Positions 7,730 through 15,983 of a DNA stretch of 18,424 nt are shown here, in pieces. A model generated the notes under the pieces. The model did not search any database. It had not been told where the DNA came from and was given only the letters and a program-made list of their open reading frames with translations. The DNA lies in the NCBI GenBank assembly GCA_964424455.1, contig CAYRJA010000063.1:1-18424 (forward strand), written 5' to 3'. Position 1 is the first letter of the stretch, and every line of letters begins with the position of its first letter. This stretch comes from CAYRJA01 sp964424455 (GTDB lineage: Bacteria; Bacteroidota; Bacteroidia; Chitinophagales; UBA10324). The position numbers and the translations under genes are program-made.

Positions 7730-7737
7730 TACATTTG
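7730..7737 (+). promoter_or_regulatory. -7 promoter element for ybaB
   Basis: TACATTTG matches the Bacteroidota TAnnTTTG box exactly and ends 19 bases before the ybaB ATG. No TTTG box is present at the usual spacing upstream. It is placed back to back with the candidate promoter of the TMTC-like gene. Confidence 0.5.
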
Positions 7738-7756
7738 CACAAAATAATTTCTGCCT

Positions 7757-8089
7757 ATGTTCGATATGTTTGGAATGATGGACAAACTGAAGAAACTGAA
7801 ATCAGCTACTGAAGAAGCAAAACAGCGGCTTGATTCCATGACCTTAGAAACCACCAGTGAAAACGGATGGGTTAAAATACTGATTACAGGAAGCAAGCAG
7901 GTGAAAAATATTTCCCTGAGCGAAGATTTCCTGAAACAGGATGCTGCCACTGTTAATGATATGCTGGCAAAGACGATTAATGAAGCGCTACATAACGCTG
8001 ACCTTGCCGCAAAAACTGAAATGAAAAACGCAACAGCAGGATTGATTCCGAATATACCCGGAGTTGATTTGAGTTCGCTTGGAATGTAA
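7757..8089 (+). CDS. ybaB: YbaB/EbfC-family nucleoid-associated protein
   Basis: This 110-residue protein has the usual size and pattern of the YbaB/EbfC DNA-binding family. A Met-rich start (MFDMFGMMDKL) leads into a charged helix. A beta core follows with WVKILITGSKQVKNISLSEDFL, then a C-terminal helix and a Gly/Pro-containing tail ending PGVDLSSLGM. The family forms tweezer-like dimers that bind DNA with little sequence specificity and coat the nucleoid. In many bacteria it sits beside dnaX/recR; here it heads a run with M16 peptidases and has no recombination gene nearby. The next gene is 48 bases downstream, so co-transcription is plausible. Confidence 0.92.
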   Translation: MFDMFGMMDKLKKLKSATEEAKQRLDSMTLETTSENGWVKILITGSKQVKNISLSEDFLKQDAATVNDMLAKTINEALHNADLAAKTEMKNATAGLIPNIPGVDLSSLGM

Positions 8090-8117
8090 CAGCAGTAAGA
8101 ATATCCTATTGTAACAG
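8085..8117 (+). repeat. Direct pair of TGTAACAG in the ybaB-M16 gap
   Basis: Two identical TGTAACAG words, at 8085-8092 and 8110-8117, face the same way 25 bases apart. The first begins within the last ybaB codons and spans its TAA stop; the second is wholly intergenic. They show that the dispersed motif is not confined to protein-coding frames. Confidence 0.75.
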
Positions 8118-8137
8118 CTTATCTAAAAATTTTTTCA

Positions 8138-9514
8138 ATGAAAAAATATTTATTACTCCTGATTTTATTTCTCTCAGGAGTTTCTCCGGTATTCAGTCAG
8201 CAGCATTTGCCTTCCAACTTCTTTATGACAAAACTGGATAACGGGATGGAGGTGTTGGTGATGGAAGATTCCAGCGTACCGCTCGCTACTGTTGAGATAT
8301 GCGTGAAAAATGGTTCTTACACAGAAGATTCTATCTACAATGGCTTATCACATCTGTATGAGCACATGTTTTTTAAGGCGAACAAAGACATTCCTTCGCA
8401 GGAAGCATTTCTAAAGAAAGTGAATCAATTGGGGATTTATTTCAACGGCACTACTTCCAATGAGCGGGTGAACTACTTTTTTACATTGGGAAGCGACAAG
8501 GTAGCAGAGGGATTAAAATTTATGAACAGCGCCATCCGGTATCCACTGTTTGATGAGCAGGAAATGAAAAATGAAAACCCTGTGGTGGATGGAGAATTTC
8601 AGCGGATGGAATCCGATCCTGTTTATTATCTGCAAGATGAGTTAGACCATAAACTATGGGGAAATTTATACAGCCGGAAAAATCCTATCGGCGACCATGA
8701 AGTGATTCTGACGGCTACACCTGAAAAAATGCGGGTGATACAGGGAAAATATTATCACCCGAATAATTCACTTCTTGTAGTTGCTGGAGATGTAAAACAC
8801 GACGAAGTTTTTAAAATGGTGAAAGACATATTTTCAGATTGGAAATCATCCGGTATTGATCCTTTTACACTATGGGAGATACCTGAATTTCAACCGATGA
8901 ACCCTGCGTCAGAACTTACCTTTGTTACAGTAAATGAAAACGCACAGGTGCCTGTGGTGATGATGGGATGGCACGGACCCGATACACGCAACGATATTCC
9001 GGCTACTTATGCTGCTGATGTTTTTTCTGAAATACTTGGTTTGGCTTCTTCTGAATTTCAACGTGAGTTGGTGGACAGCGGGCTGGCTGATGAAGTAGGG
9101 GTAAGTTATCATACTTGCAAATACACCGGTCCGATTGAAATCTATTTTGTTCCGAATTCCGACAAACTAAAACCGGCGATGAAAAAATTAGCGTCACAAA
9201 TCAGCCGGTGGGACGATGATAACTATTTCACAGATGAACAGTTGGAAACGGCAAAGAACAAACTCATTATCTCAAGTGAATATGAAAAAGAAATCACCTC
9301 TGAGTATGTACACAACATTACCTACTACTGGGCTTCTGCTTCCATTGATTATGTAACGACTTACAACGATCAGATACGGAAAATAACGCGGCAGCAAATA
9401 CAGGATTATATCCATAAATACATTACAGGGAAACCATCTGCTGCCGGAATATTACTCAGTTCTCAAATGAAGAAAGATTATCTCGTAGCATCTTATGAAG
9501 ACCTTTTTAAATAA
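8138..9514 (+). CDS. M16 family zinc metallopeptidase, active-type subunit, exported
   Basis: This 458-residue protein has a signal peptide (MKKYLLLLILFLSGVSPVFSQ) and no lipobox, so it is probably periplasmic. The inverted zinc motif HxxEH is intact (H72-L-Y-E75-H76). A Glu that could complete the site is E153, in ENPVVDGEFQRM, 77 residues later, as in the HxxEHx(about 76)E pattern. The second half has the usual GDVKHDEVFKMV strand-turn-helix and a C-terminal M16 domain. M16 enzymes cut partly unfolded proteins or peptides; the substrate here is unknown. It lies 19 bases before an M16 partner that lacks these residues, suggesting a two-subunit clamp like the mitochondrial processing peptidase. 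Confidence 0.9.
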   Translation: MKKYLLLLILFLSGVSPVFSQQHLPSNFFMTKLDNGMEVLVMEDSSVPLATVEICVKNGSYTEDSIYNGLSHLYEHMFFKANKDIPSQEAFLKKVNQLGIYFNGTTSNERVNYFFTLGSDKVAEGLKFMNSAIRYPLFDEQEMKNENPVVDGEFQRMESDPVYYLQDELDHKLWGNLYSRKNPIGDHEVILTATPEKMRVIQGKYYHPNNSLLVVAGDVKHDEVFKMVKDIFSDWKSSGIDPFTLWEIPEFQPMNPASELTFVTVNENAQVPVVMMGWHGPDTRNDIPATYAADVFSEILGLASSEFQRELVDSGLADEVGVSYHTCKYTGPIEIYFVPNSDKLKPAMKKLASQISRWDDDNYFTDEQLETAKNKLIISSEYEKEITSEYVHNITYYWASASIDYVTTYNDQIRKITRQQIQDYIHKYITGKPSAAGILLSSQMKKDYLVASYEDLFK

Positions 9515-9533
9515 CCAGTTTATTCTTTTCAAT

Positions 9534-10856
9534 ATGCTTTTTAAGAAAATAACTATAGCGCTTGTGTCTGCAATCCTGTTACTGTTACAGTTGAATACAG
9601 CAGCAGCACAGACAAAAGAATTGGAGGTTGATGGATTAAAGGTGATTTACAAGCCGGTTACAAAAGGGATAATCAGCGTGCGGCTGTATGTAAAAGGAGG
9701 AGCAGCCAACTATCCAGAAGCACAACAGGGAATTGAGCCGCTCACATTCAGCATTGCCGTTACCGGCGGCACTACTTCACTTGACAAAGTTGCATTCAAC
9801 AGCGCAGCAGAGAAACTTGGAGTTCGTTTGGGAAGTAATTCCACACTTGATTATGGCAACATCAGCATGACTTGCCTGAAAGATAGCTTTGCTGCATCAT
9901 GGAAACTGTTTGCAGATGCTATTATGAATCCTGCTTTCACTGACAATGAATTTAAAATACAGCAACAGCAATTTGTTTCTTATGCCAAACAGACGGAATC
10001 CGATCCTGATTCTTATCTCTCTGATTTTTCCATGCAAAACGCCTATAGCGGAAAGAACTATGCTAAGAATCCGTGGGGAACTGTAACAACACTTTCACAA
10101 TTAAACAATAAACAGGTAAAGGATTATTATAAACAATCTGTTTGTAAATCGCGGTGCTTTGTTGTTGTTGTAGGGAATATTCCTGAACAGGATTTAATTA
10201 AACAGATAAAATCCACACTCGGTAAAATGGCTGTGGGAACTCCCGCTAATAAAACGCCACAGGAAAAATTTACCAAAGGATTTGTGAAAATGAAGAGTCG
10301 CAGCATATCCACAAACTATATTCTCGGTATGATGAACGCTCCGCTTTGGAATTCACCTGAAGGAGTTCCCATGTTGCTGGCATACAGTATTCTTTCTGAT
10401 AAATTCTTTGTGGAACTAAGAACAAAGCGCAGCTTGTCGTATGCGCCTTATGCTTATTACAACTCATCAGCGGTGAGCAGTCCTTATAGCGCACTGTATA
10501 TCTCAACTACTCAGCCGGCTCAATCTGTTGAAGTAATGATTAACCTGATGGATTCGCTGAAGATGTCAGGATTTTCTGATGAGGAACTTGCAGATAAAAA
10601 ACAACAATTCCTGACCTACCATTATATGGGATTGGAATCGGCAAGTGATCAATCAGCCAACTTAGGTAAATCAGAATTGAGCGGTTCATGGAGATTGCCG
10701 GATAGTTTCTCTGAAACGGTAAACAAAATAACTGTAACAGAACTGAATAACACTTTTAACAATTATACCGGACCGATTATCTGGACTTACCTCGGTAATA
10801 AGGATTTAGTGAGAGAAAAAGATTTCCGCCAGTTAAAGCCGGCAGGAAATAAATAA
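9534..10856 (+). CDS. M16 family protein, inactive-type partner subunit, exported
   Basis: This 440-residue M16-fold protein begins with a signal peptide (MLFKKITIALVSAILLLLQL, cut near TAAAQ). At the place of the zinc motif it reads GIEPLTFSIAVTGGT, so HxxEH is absent and no zinc site should form. The fold is otherwise kept: FADAIMNPAFTDNEF, RCFVVVVGNIPEQDL, LRTKRSLSYAPYAYY. I chose the ATG at 9534-9536, since the in-frame ATG at 9495 lies inside the preceding gene and would bury the signal peptide behind a polar leader. The likely role is the non-catalytic half of a dimer with the upstream gene. The tandem words at 9576-9590 encode part of the signal peptide. Confidence 0.88.
   Translation: MLFKKITIALVSAILLLLQLNTAAAQTKELEVDGLKVIYKPVTKGIISVRLYVKGGAANYPEAQQGIEPLTFSIAVTGGTTSLDKVAFNSAAEKLGVRLGSNSTLDYGNISMTCLKDSFAASWKLFADAIMNPAFTDNEFKIQQQQFVSYAKQTESDPDSYLSDFSMQNAYSGKNYAKNPWGTVTTLSQLNNKQVKDYYKQSVCKSRCFVVVVGNIPEQDLIKQIKSTLGKMAVGTPANKTPQEKFTKGFVKMKSRSISTNYILGMMNAPLWNSPEGVPMLLAYSILSDKFFVELRTKRSLSYAPYAYYNSSAVSSPYSALYISTTQPAQSVEVMINLMDSLKMSGFSDEELADKKQQFLTYHYMGLESASDQSANLGKSELSGSWRLPDSFSETVNKITVTELNNTFNNYTGPIIWTYLGNKDLVREKDFRQLKPAGNK
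9576..9590 (+). repeat. Overlapping tandem copies of the dispersed motif
   Basis: CTGTTAC and CTGTTACAG overlap by one base, giving a 15-base tandem in frame as Leu-Leu-Leu-Leu-Gln in a signal peptide. Here the word is read as CTG TTA CAG, a different frame from the usual Val-Thr reading. Confidence 0.6.
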
Positions 10857-10972
10857 AACACTTCGCAGTAATGCCATCCCGGTAAATTCAGCAGGGCAGG
10901 AGTTTATAGTTAGTTACACAATCAGAAACTGCCGGCAAAAATTCGTTTGCATTTTCTGAGTATCATTGCTTT

Positions 10973-12841
10973 ATGAAATTATTGGTGTTTGCCGTAAGAC
11001 TGCTGTTGTTCTGGTTTGTTTTTTTCTTAGCTCAGCAGATACTTTTTCTCTATATAAATAAAGATTCGTTTCAGGGAAGCAGCGCCGGGTTTTTCCATTC
11101 AATGATTATTGCGCAGCGAATGAATCTGTCGGCGGCAATGTATCTTATTTCGCTGCCACTGATAGTGTTACTGCTTTCAGTTTGGCGGTTGAGTGAAAAG
11201 GCAACAAACACATTTATCAAATGGGTGGTCATTGTAACAGTTATCTTCTGCTGTATTCTTTGTGCGGTGGACATCGGGCTTTATAAAGCATGGGGAACCA
11301 AGTTTAATGCAAAAGCGCTTTCCTATCTTGCTTATCCAAAAGATGTATTGCCAATGCTGTTTTCAGGTACTACACTTTTTCTGTTTCCGGTACTGGCAGT
11401 GGAGGTTATCCTGTTTCTCTGGCTGCGAAAAAAAATCTGCGGCAGTTACCACTGGCAAGAGATGAAACTAACGGCTAAATTGTCTGTTACAGTTATTGTT
11501 GTATCGCTATTTATTATTGGTGTAAGAGGAGGTGTTCAGAAAATTCCGCTCAACCGCAATCAGGTATTTTTCAGTGACCAGCCGCTGCTGAATTATGCAG
11601 CGCTCAACAGTTTCTGGAATCTTGCCGATTTGTTTGTTCATCCTGTTGATGCGCTGAAAAACCCATATCCTTATTTTTCAGAATCCGATGCAAAAAAATA
11701 TTTTAATAAATTAAATCATGCTGATAAAGACACCACCATTCAAATTCTTAAAACACAAAGACCAAATGTTATATTGATTTTTTTAGAAAGCTGGACGGCT
11801 GATGTCGTAGAGTGTCTGGGGGGTGAGAAAGGTGTAACACCCGGGTTCTGTGCGATGGCTAAAGAAGGAATGTTATTTACCAATTTTTACTCAACGGGCT
11901 ATCGCACAGAGCAGGGATTGCTGGCAATGCTGAGTGCCTTTCCGGCTCAACCACAAGGATCTGTAATTTATTCATGGGGAAAATTTGACAAGTTGCCCAA
12001 CCTGTTCAGAGATATGGATTCGCTTAATTATCAAACTTCGTTTTACTATGGCGGCAGATTACAGTTTGATAACATGGAAGCATATTTGCGAAGCGGAGGA
12101 GTGAATTACATGACAGGCGAAAATGATTTTATCATTAAAAGGAAAACAGCATGGGGCGCTTATGATGAAGAGTTGTTTGCACTGTACTTGAAAAATCTAC
12201 CGAATGAGAAACAACCTTTCTTCTCAATGGCAGGAACATTAACTACACACGAATGGTGGGATGCAGATGTGCCCGGTTATTTTCACCAGTTTAATGATCC
12301 GGTTGCTAATGCTTACTGTAACACTGTCCACTACTCTGACAGTTGTTTGTATGATTTTATAAAGAAAGCACAACAGCAATCATGGTATGATAGCACGCTG
12401 TTTATTATTGTTGCAGATCATGGCTGCCGCTACCCATTGATGAGGAGTAATTTTGAAATAAAAAGACATCATATCCCCATGTTGCTGATGGGCGGTGCGC
12501 TGAAAGATGAATATTGCGGAACAATCAATGAAAGAGTTTCATCGCATACAGATATTGCAGCCACACTGTTTGCGCAAATGAAAATTCATAATGATAAGTA
12601 TCCGAGAAGTAAAAATATTTTTAATCCTTACAGTCCTGAATATGCTTATTATGCCTTCGACAACGGATTTGGATTAATCACAAAAGACAAGAGTGTGATT
12701 TATGACAACAACAGAGGGAAAGAAATTCTGAATAATCCTGAAGATTCATTGTCTGAAAATTTAGTGAAACTCGGAAAAGCTTTTCTTCAGTGTTCAAACA
12801 GCTTTACAGCAGGAAATTCAAATAACCGGACAAGCAGATGA
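10973..12841 (+). CDS. LtaS-like membrane sulfatase/phosphotransferase of the alkaline phosphatase superfamily
   Basis: This 622-residue protein has about five N-terminal membrane helices (to about residue 185) and an extracytoplasmic sulfatase-fold domain from about residue 262. The domain opens with RPNVILIFLESW (metal-binding acidic residue E272). The probable nucleophile is T312 in GYRTEQGLLAML, and a further metal site is ADHGCRYP (D482, H483). GTLTTHEWWD precedes it. The layout matches lipoteichoic acid synthase-type enzymes, which use a Thr nucleophile to move phosphoglycerol, or related phosphoethanolamine transferases. Bacteroidota lack lipoteichoic acid, so the acceptor is probably another envelope glycan or lipid. 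It is not a true sulfatase, as the CxPxR formylglycine motif is missing. No exact -7 box was found in the 116-base gap upstream. Confidence 0.85.
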   Translation: MKLLVFAVRLLLFWFVFFLAQQILFLYINKDSFQGSSAGFFHSMIIAQRMNLSAAMYLISLPLIVLLLSVWRLSEKATNTFIKWVVIVTVIFCCILCAVDIGLYKAWGTKFNAKALSYLAYPKDVLPMLFSGTTLFLFPVLAVEVILFLWLRKKICGSYHWQEMKLTAKLSVTVIVVSLFIIGVRGGVQKIPLNRNQVFFSDQPLLNYAALNSFWNLADLFVHPVDALKNPYPYFSESDAKKYFNKLNHADKDTTIQILKTQRPNVILIFLESWTADVVECLGGEKGVTPGFCAMAKEGMLFTNFYSTGYRTEQGLLAMLSAFPAQPQGSVIYSWGKFDKLPNLFRDMDSLNYQTSFYYGGRLQFDNMEAYLRSGGVNYMTGENDFIIKRKTAWGAYDEELFALYLKNLPNEKQPFFSMAGTLTTHEWWDADVPGYFHQFNDPVANAYCNTVHYSDSCLYDFIKKAQQQSWYDSTLFIIVADHGCRYPLMRSNFEIKRHHIPMLLMGGALKDEYCGTINERVSSHTDIAATLFAQMKIHNDKYPRSKNIFNPYSPEYAYYAFDNGFGLITKDKSVIYDNNRGKEILNNPEDSLSENLVKLGKAFLQCSNSFTAGNSNNRTSR

Positions 12842-12887
12842 GTTCAACTTTTATTAAAATAATTTCCTTCTGAATACTTCTAAAATA

Positions 12888-12895
12888 TACATTTG
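12888..12895 (+). promoter_or_regulatory. -7 promoter element for the GNAT-fold gene
   Basis: TACATTTG matches TAnnTTTG exactly. It ends 12 bases before the ATG at 12908, so the transcript would start only about 6 bases before the start codon. A TTG inside the box is in frame with the gene but cannot be the start if this promoter is real. Confidence 0.5.
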
Positions 12896-12907
12896 TCATT
12901 CTTATTT

Positions 12908-14026
12908 ATGCAAATAGAAATAAAAGAAGTCAGCAACAAAGCACAGGCAAAAGAGTTTGTCAATCTTCCTTTTCGTATCTATAAAGGATGTAAATACTGG
13001 ACGCCGCCTTTAAAAACCGGAGAAGTAAAAGCGCTGTTTCCGGATACAAATCCTGCGTTCAAATTTTGCAAGGCAAAATTCTGGTTGGCTTACAAGAATG
13101 GAAAATGTGTGGGTAGGATAGGGGCTATTATCAATAATGATTATAATAAGAAAACGGGAGAACAGATGGCAAGATTTTCCCGTCTTGAATTTATTGATGA
13201 CAAGGATGTGTTAGAAAAACTTATTTCCACTGCTGAATCATGGGCAAAAGAAAATGGAATGAAAGGCATTCATGGACCTTTAGGTTTTGCCAATCTGGAT
13301 ACGCAGGGAATGTTGGTGGAAGGATTCGATCATCTTGCCTCTATTGCTTCTGTTTATCATCATGAATATTATCATAAATATCTTGAGCAGTTAGGTTATC
13401 AGAAAGAAAATGACTGGGTGGAATTCCGGTTAACCGTAGGGACTGCCGCAGTGGAAAAAGCAAACAGAGGTGCAGCGCTCATTCAAAAAAGATATGGCAT
13501 AGAAGTGATTCATTTTAAAACAATGGCAGAATTACTTCCTCATTCCAATACTATTTTCTCCATATTAAATGATGCTTTCAGCGACCTGCCTTATGTAACA
13601 GATTTCACTCCTGATATGATGGAGTTCTACAAAGAGAAATACATAAAACTGTTAAATCCTGAATTTGTGAAGATGGTAAAATGGAAAGAGGAGATGATTG
13701 GCTTCATTATCGGATTGCCCAGTTTATCGGAAGCCATGCAGAAGGCAAACGGCAGTCTTTTCCCCTTGGGATTTTATCATCTGTTACAGGCAAGAAAAGG
13801 AAAAGAGGTAATGGACCAAATGCTGACCGGCGTAAAGAAAGAAGCTCAGTCCACCGGAGCAGGAGTGATACTAATGGCAGAAATACAAAAGGTAATCCTT
13901 GCCAAAGGAATGAAGTACATCGAAACGACGGGCATTTTTGAAACCAACACCAACGCTATTTCCAACTGGAAAAACTACGAACATATTCAGCACAAACGGA
14001 AACGCTGTTACAGGAAAATGTTTTAG
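12908..14026 (+). CDS. GNAT-fold N-acetyltransferase-like protein (Bacteroidota family)
   Basis: This 372-residue cytosolic protein belongs, by memory of its pattern, to a Bacteroidota family usually labelled GNAT acetyltransferase and sometimes mislabelled GTP cyclohydrolase. Typical stretches are FVNLPFRIYKGCKYWTPPL at the N terminus, FWLAYKNGKCVGRIGAIIN (an acetyltransferase-like beta pair, residues about 60-80), GIHGPLGFANLDTQGMLVEGFD in the middle, and GMKYIETTGIFETNTNAISNW near the C terminus. The length suggests two GNAT-like domains. The substrate is unknown. I chose ATG at 12908 because the upstream in-frame TTG lies in the -7 box. It ends 63 bases before the convergent lepB stop. 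Confidence 0.8.
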   Translation: MQIEIKEVSNKAQAKEFVNLPFRIYKGCKYWTPPLKTGEVKALFPDTNPAFKFCKAKFWLAYKNGKCVGRIGAIINNDYNKKTGEQMARFSRLEFIDDKDVLEKLISTAESWAKENGMKGIHGPLGFANLDTQGMLVEGFDHLASIASVYHHEYYHKYLEQLGYQKENDWVEFRLTVGTAAVEKANRGAALIQKRYGIEVIHFKTMAELLPHSNTIFSILNDAFSDLPYVTDFTPDMMEFYKEKYIKLLNPEFVKMVKWKEEMIGFIIGLPSLSEAMQKANGSLFPLGFYHLLQARKGKEVMDQMLTGVKKEAQSTGAGVILMAEIQKVILAKGMKYIETTGIFETNTNAISNWKNYEHIQHKRKRCYRKMF

Positions 14027-14042
14027 TTATCTCAATTACAAT

Positions 14043-14065
14043 TTGAACTATTATCTACGGTTCAA
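14043..14065. terminator. Weak hairpin between convergent genes
   Basis: TTGAAC (14043-14048) pairs with GTTCAA (14060-14065) around an 11-base loop, in the short gap between the convergent GNAT-fold and lepB genes. With only 6 base pairs and no U-tract it is a poor terminator; the position is the main support. Confidence 0.2.
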
Positions 14066-14089
14066 CCTGTTGGTATGATTTACCCGCAG

Positions 14090-15196
14090 TTAGCGAATAG
14101 GATTAAACAGTCGTCTCCAGCGAATCTTGTTAAAGATGTTTCCATCCTTATCCCACGACATCCAGATGAACCATGCCTTGCCCACAATATGGTCTTCGGG
14201 AACAAATCCCCAGTACCGCGAGTCGAGAGAGTTGTGGCGGTTGTCGCCCATCATCCAGTAATAATTCATTTTAAAAGTATAGGTGCTGTCTTCTTTCCCG
14301 TCAATAAAAAATTTACCATCAGTAAAATTAAAATCATGATGCTCATATACCGTGATAATGCGATGGTACAATTCAAAATTGTCAACGGTCAGATGAACTG
14401 TAACACCTTCTTTGGGAATTACAATCGGTCCGTAATTATCAATATTCCATGGAAATCTTTTTGCATCATAAGGGAAAGTTTCTCCGGGAGTAGGATCAAA
14501 TCCTGCGGGATAAATAAAAGGCTCTATCTTCTTGATACCGGGAAATTTTCTCAGCTCTGCAACAGTGGTATCCATCAAGCCATAGAGGTATGCGCCCGGA
14601 TAATTCAGTTGCCCCATTTCAGTCATTTCCATTTTCTCCTGAGTCTTTTCATTGATAGGACTTCCATCTCCGGTGATAACGGTGTAAGTCTCCAGTCGTC
14701 TGGGTGGTTTCATATTTTTCTTCCCGTTAATGAATACTTCAGCGTTAATAATTTGCAGCGTGTCGCCCGGAATGGCAATGCAGCGTTTAATATAATTCTC
14801 GCGCTTGTCAACAGGGCGGTTAAATGGCGGATCGGCTTCCATCGGGTAATTGAATACGACCACATCATTATTCTTAATTTTTGTAAAACCGGGAAGCCGG
14901 TGGTAACCCAGCTTAATCCATTCGAGATAAGACTTTCCACCAATCAGCGGCAGCGTATTATGAGCAAACGGAAAAGACAGAGGCGTCATGGGCATTCGCG
15001 CACCATAGTGCATTTTACTGACGAAAAGAAAATCACCCACCAGCAATGATTTCTCCATAGAAGGAGTCGGAATAGTGTATGCTTCAATTGCCAGTCCGCG
15101 GATAATGGTGGCTGCGATTACAGCGAAGATTAGTGCATCTATCCATTCGCGGGTCTTTGATTTTCTGCCGGAGCTTTTCCAGAATTTCCAATTCAT
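14090..15196 (-). CDS. lepB: Signal peptidase I
   Basis: This 368-residue membrane-anchored serine protease removes signal peptides from exported proteins on the periplasmic face. One N-terminal helix (about 19-36) is followed by the catalytic block IPTPSMEKSLLVGDF with nucleophile S46. The general base is K137 in NYIKRCIAIPGD, and box E is MMGDNRHNSLDSRYWGFVP near the C terminus. It is longer than the E. coli enzyme (about 324) because of an insert of roughly 100 residues between the Lys block and box E, common in Bacteroidota. It is the last gene of a DUF5683-dapB-lepB run, 65 bases after dapB. An open frame on the opposite strand (14075-15049) is a shadow. Confidence 0.95.
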   Translation of the reverse strand: MNWKFWKSSGRKSKTREWIDALIFAVIAATIIRGLAIEAYTIPTPSMEKSLLVGDFLFVSKMHYGARMPMTPLSFPFAHNTLPLIGGKSYLEWIKLGYHRLPGFTKIKNNDVVVFNYPMEADPPFNRPVDKRENYIKRCIAIPGDTLQIINAEVFINGKKNMKPPRRLETYTVITGDGSPINEKTQEKMEMTEMGQLNYPGAYLYGLMDTTVAELRKFPGIKKIEPFIYPAGFDPTPGETFPYDAKRFPWNIDNYGPIVIPKEGVTVHLTVDNFELYHRIITVYEHHDFNFTDGKFFIDGKEDSTYTFKMNYYWMMGDNRHNSLDSRYWGFVPEDHIVGKAWFIWMSWDKDGNIFNKIRWRRLFNPIR

Positions 15197-15261
15197 AGTT
15201 TGTGTTGTGAATGATGAAAAGTCAATATTGTTTTTTTCTTTTCATCTCTGACCTTTTCACA

Positions 15262-15981
15262 TTAAAGGTTTAAGATGTCGCCAAAGGTAAAAAAGCCCTT
15301 CTTATCACCAATCCATTCTGCAGCCAGTATTGCACCTTCTGCAAATCCTTGTCTGCTGAATGCTGCGTGCCTGATTTCTATTTCATCCACTTCCGAATCA
15401 TACACTACGATATGAGTGCCTGTAACATCCGGTTCACGGACGGAAACGATAGAAAGTTCTTCTGCATTTTTTGAAAAGTGATTAACCCATTTTTTCTTTT
15501 CAGGGCTAATGGATAAAATATCATTTGCCAGAAAAATAGCCGTACCACTTGGAGCATCTTTCTTCGCGGTGTGGTGAATTTCCTGTATGGAAACATCATA
15601 TTGTGAATGATGCTTCATCAACTCAGCTAACTTTTTGTTGAGGGCAAAAAATATATTTACACCGATACTGAAGTTGCCTGCATATATCACCGAGCCGTTT
15701 TTCTCAATGCAATATTTCATCACTTCTTCTTTCTGATTATACCATCCTGTTGTGCCTGTTACAACTGGAACTCCTGCATTTATGCAAAGCATCATATTCT
15801 GAATGGCGGCAGATGGATGAGAAAACTCTATAGCCACATCTGCCTTTTGCAGGTTCTCAATAGTAAGGTCGGTTACATTTTCACTCTTAATTTTTAAGAC
15901 CACTTCATGTTTTCCTGATTGAAGAATCTGTTCTTCAATCATCTTTCCCATTTTGCCGTAGCCGATTAATGCAATCTTCAT
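15262..15981 (-). CDS. dapB: 4-hydroxy-tetrahydrodipicolinate reductase
   Basis: This 239-residue cytosolic enzyme reduces 4-hydroxy-tetrahydrodipicolinate to tetrahydrodipicolinate with NAD(P)H, in the lysine and diaminopimelate pathway that feeds peptidoglycan. The N-terminal Rossmann motif is MKIALIGYGKMGKMIEE, VTGTTGW (74-80) lines the cofactor site, and the active-site block EIHHTAKKDAPSGTA holds H136, H137 and K140. It is shorter than E. coli DapB (273), as is usual for Bacteroidota. Its ATG lies only 2 bases after the DUF5683 stop, so the two are almost certainly translated from one mRNA. Confidence 0.95.
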   Translation of the reverse strand: MKIALIGYGKMGKMIEEQILQSGKHEVVLKIKSENVTDLTIENLQKADVAIEFSHPSAAIQNMMLCINAGVPVVTGTTGWYNQKEEVMKYCIEKNGSVIYAGNFSIGVNIFFALNKKLAELMKHHSQYDVSIQEIHHTAKKDAPSGTAIFLANDILSISPEKKKWVNHFSKNAEELSIVSVREPDVTGTHIVVYDSEVDEIEIRHAAFSRQGFAEGAILAAEWIGDKKGFFTFGDILNL

Positions 15982-15983
15982 TT

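Noticed and set aside
10973..12841. True sulfatase annotation
   Set aside because: The CxPxR formylglycine motif is absent; the Thr-centred GYRTEQG motif points to the LtaS-like branch.
14075..15049. A 324-codon open frame on the plus strand
   Set aside because: It is antisense to lepB, whose catalytic motifs are all intact; the translated product has no recognisable pattern.
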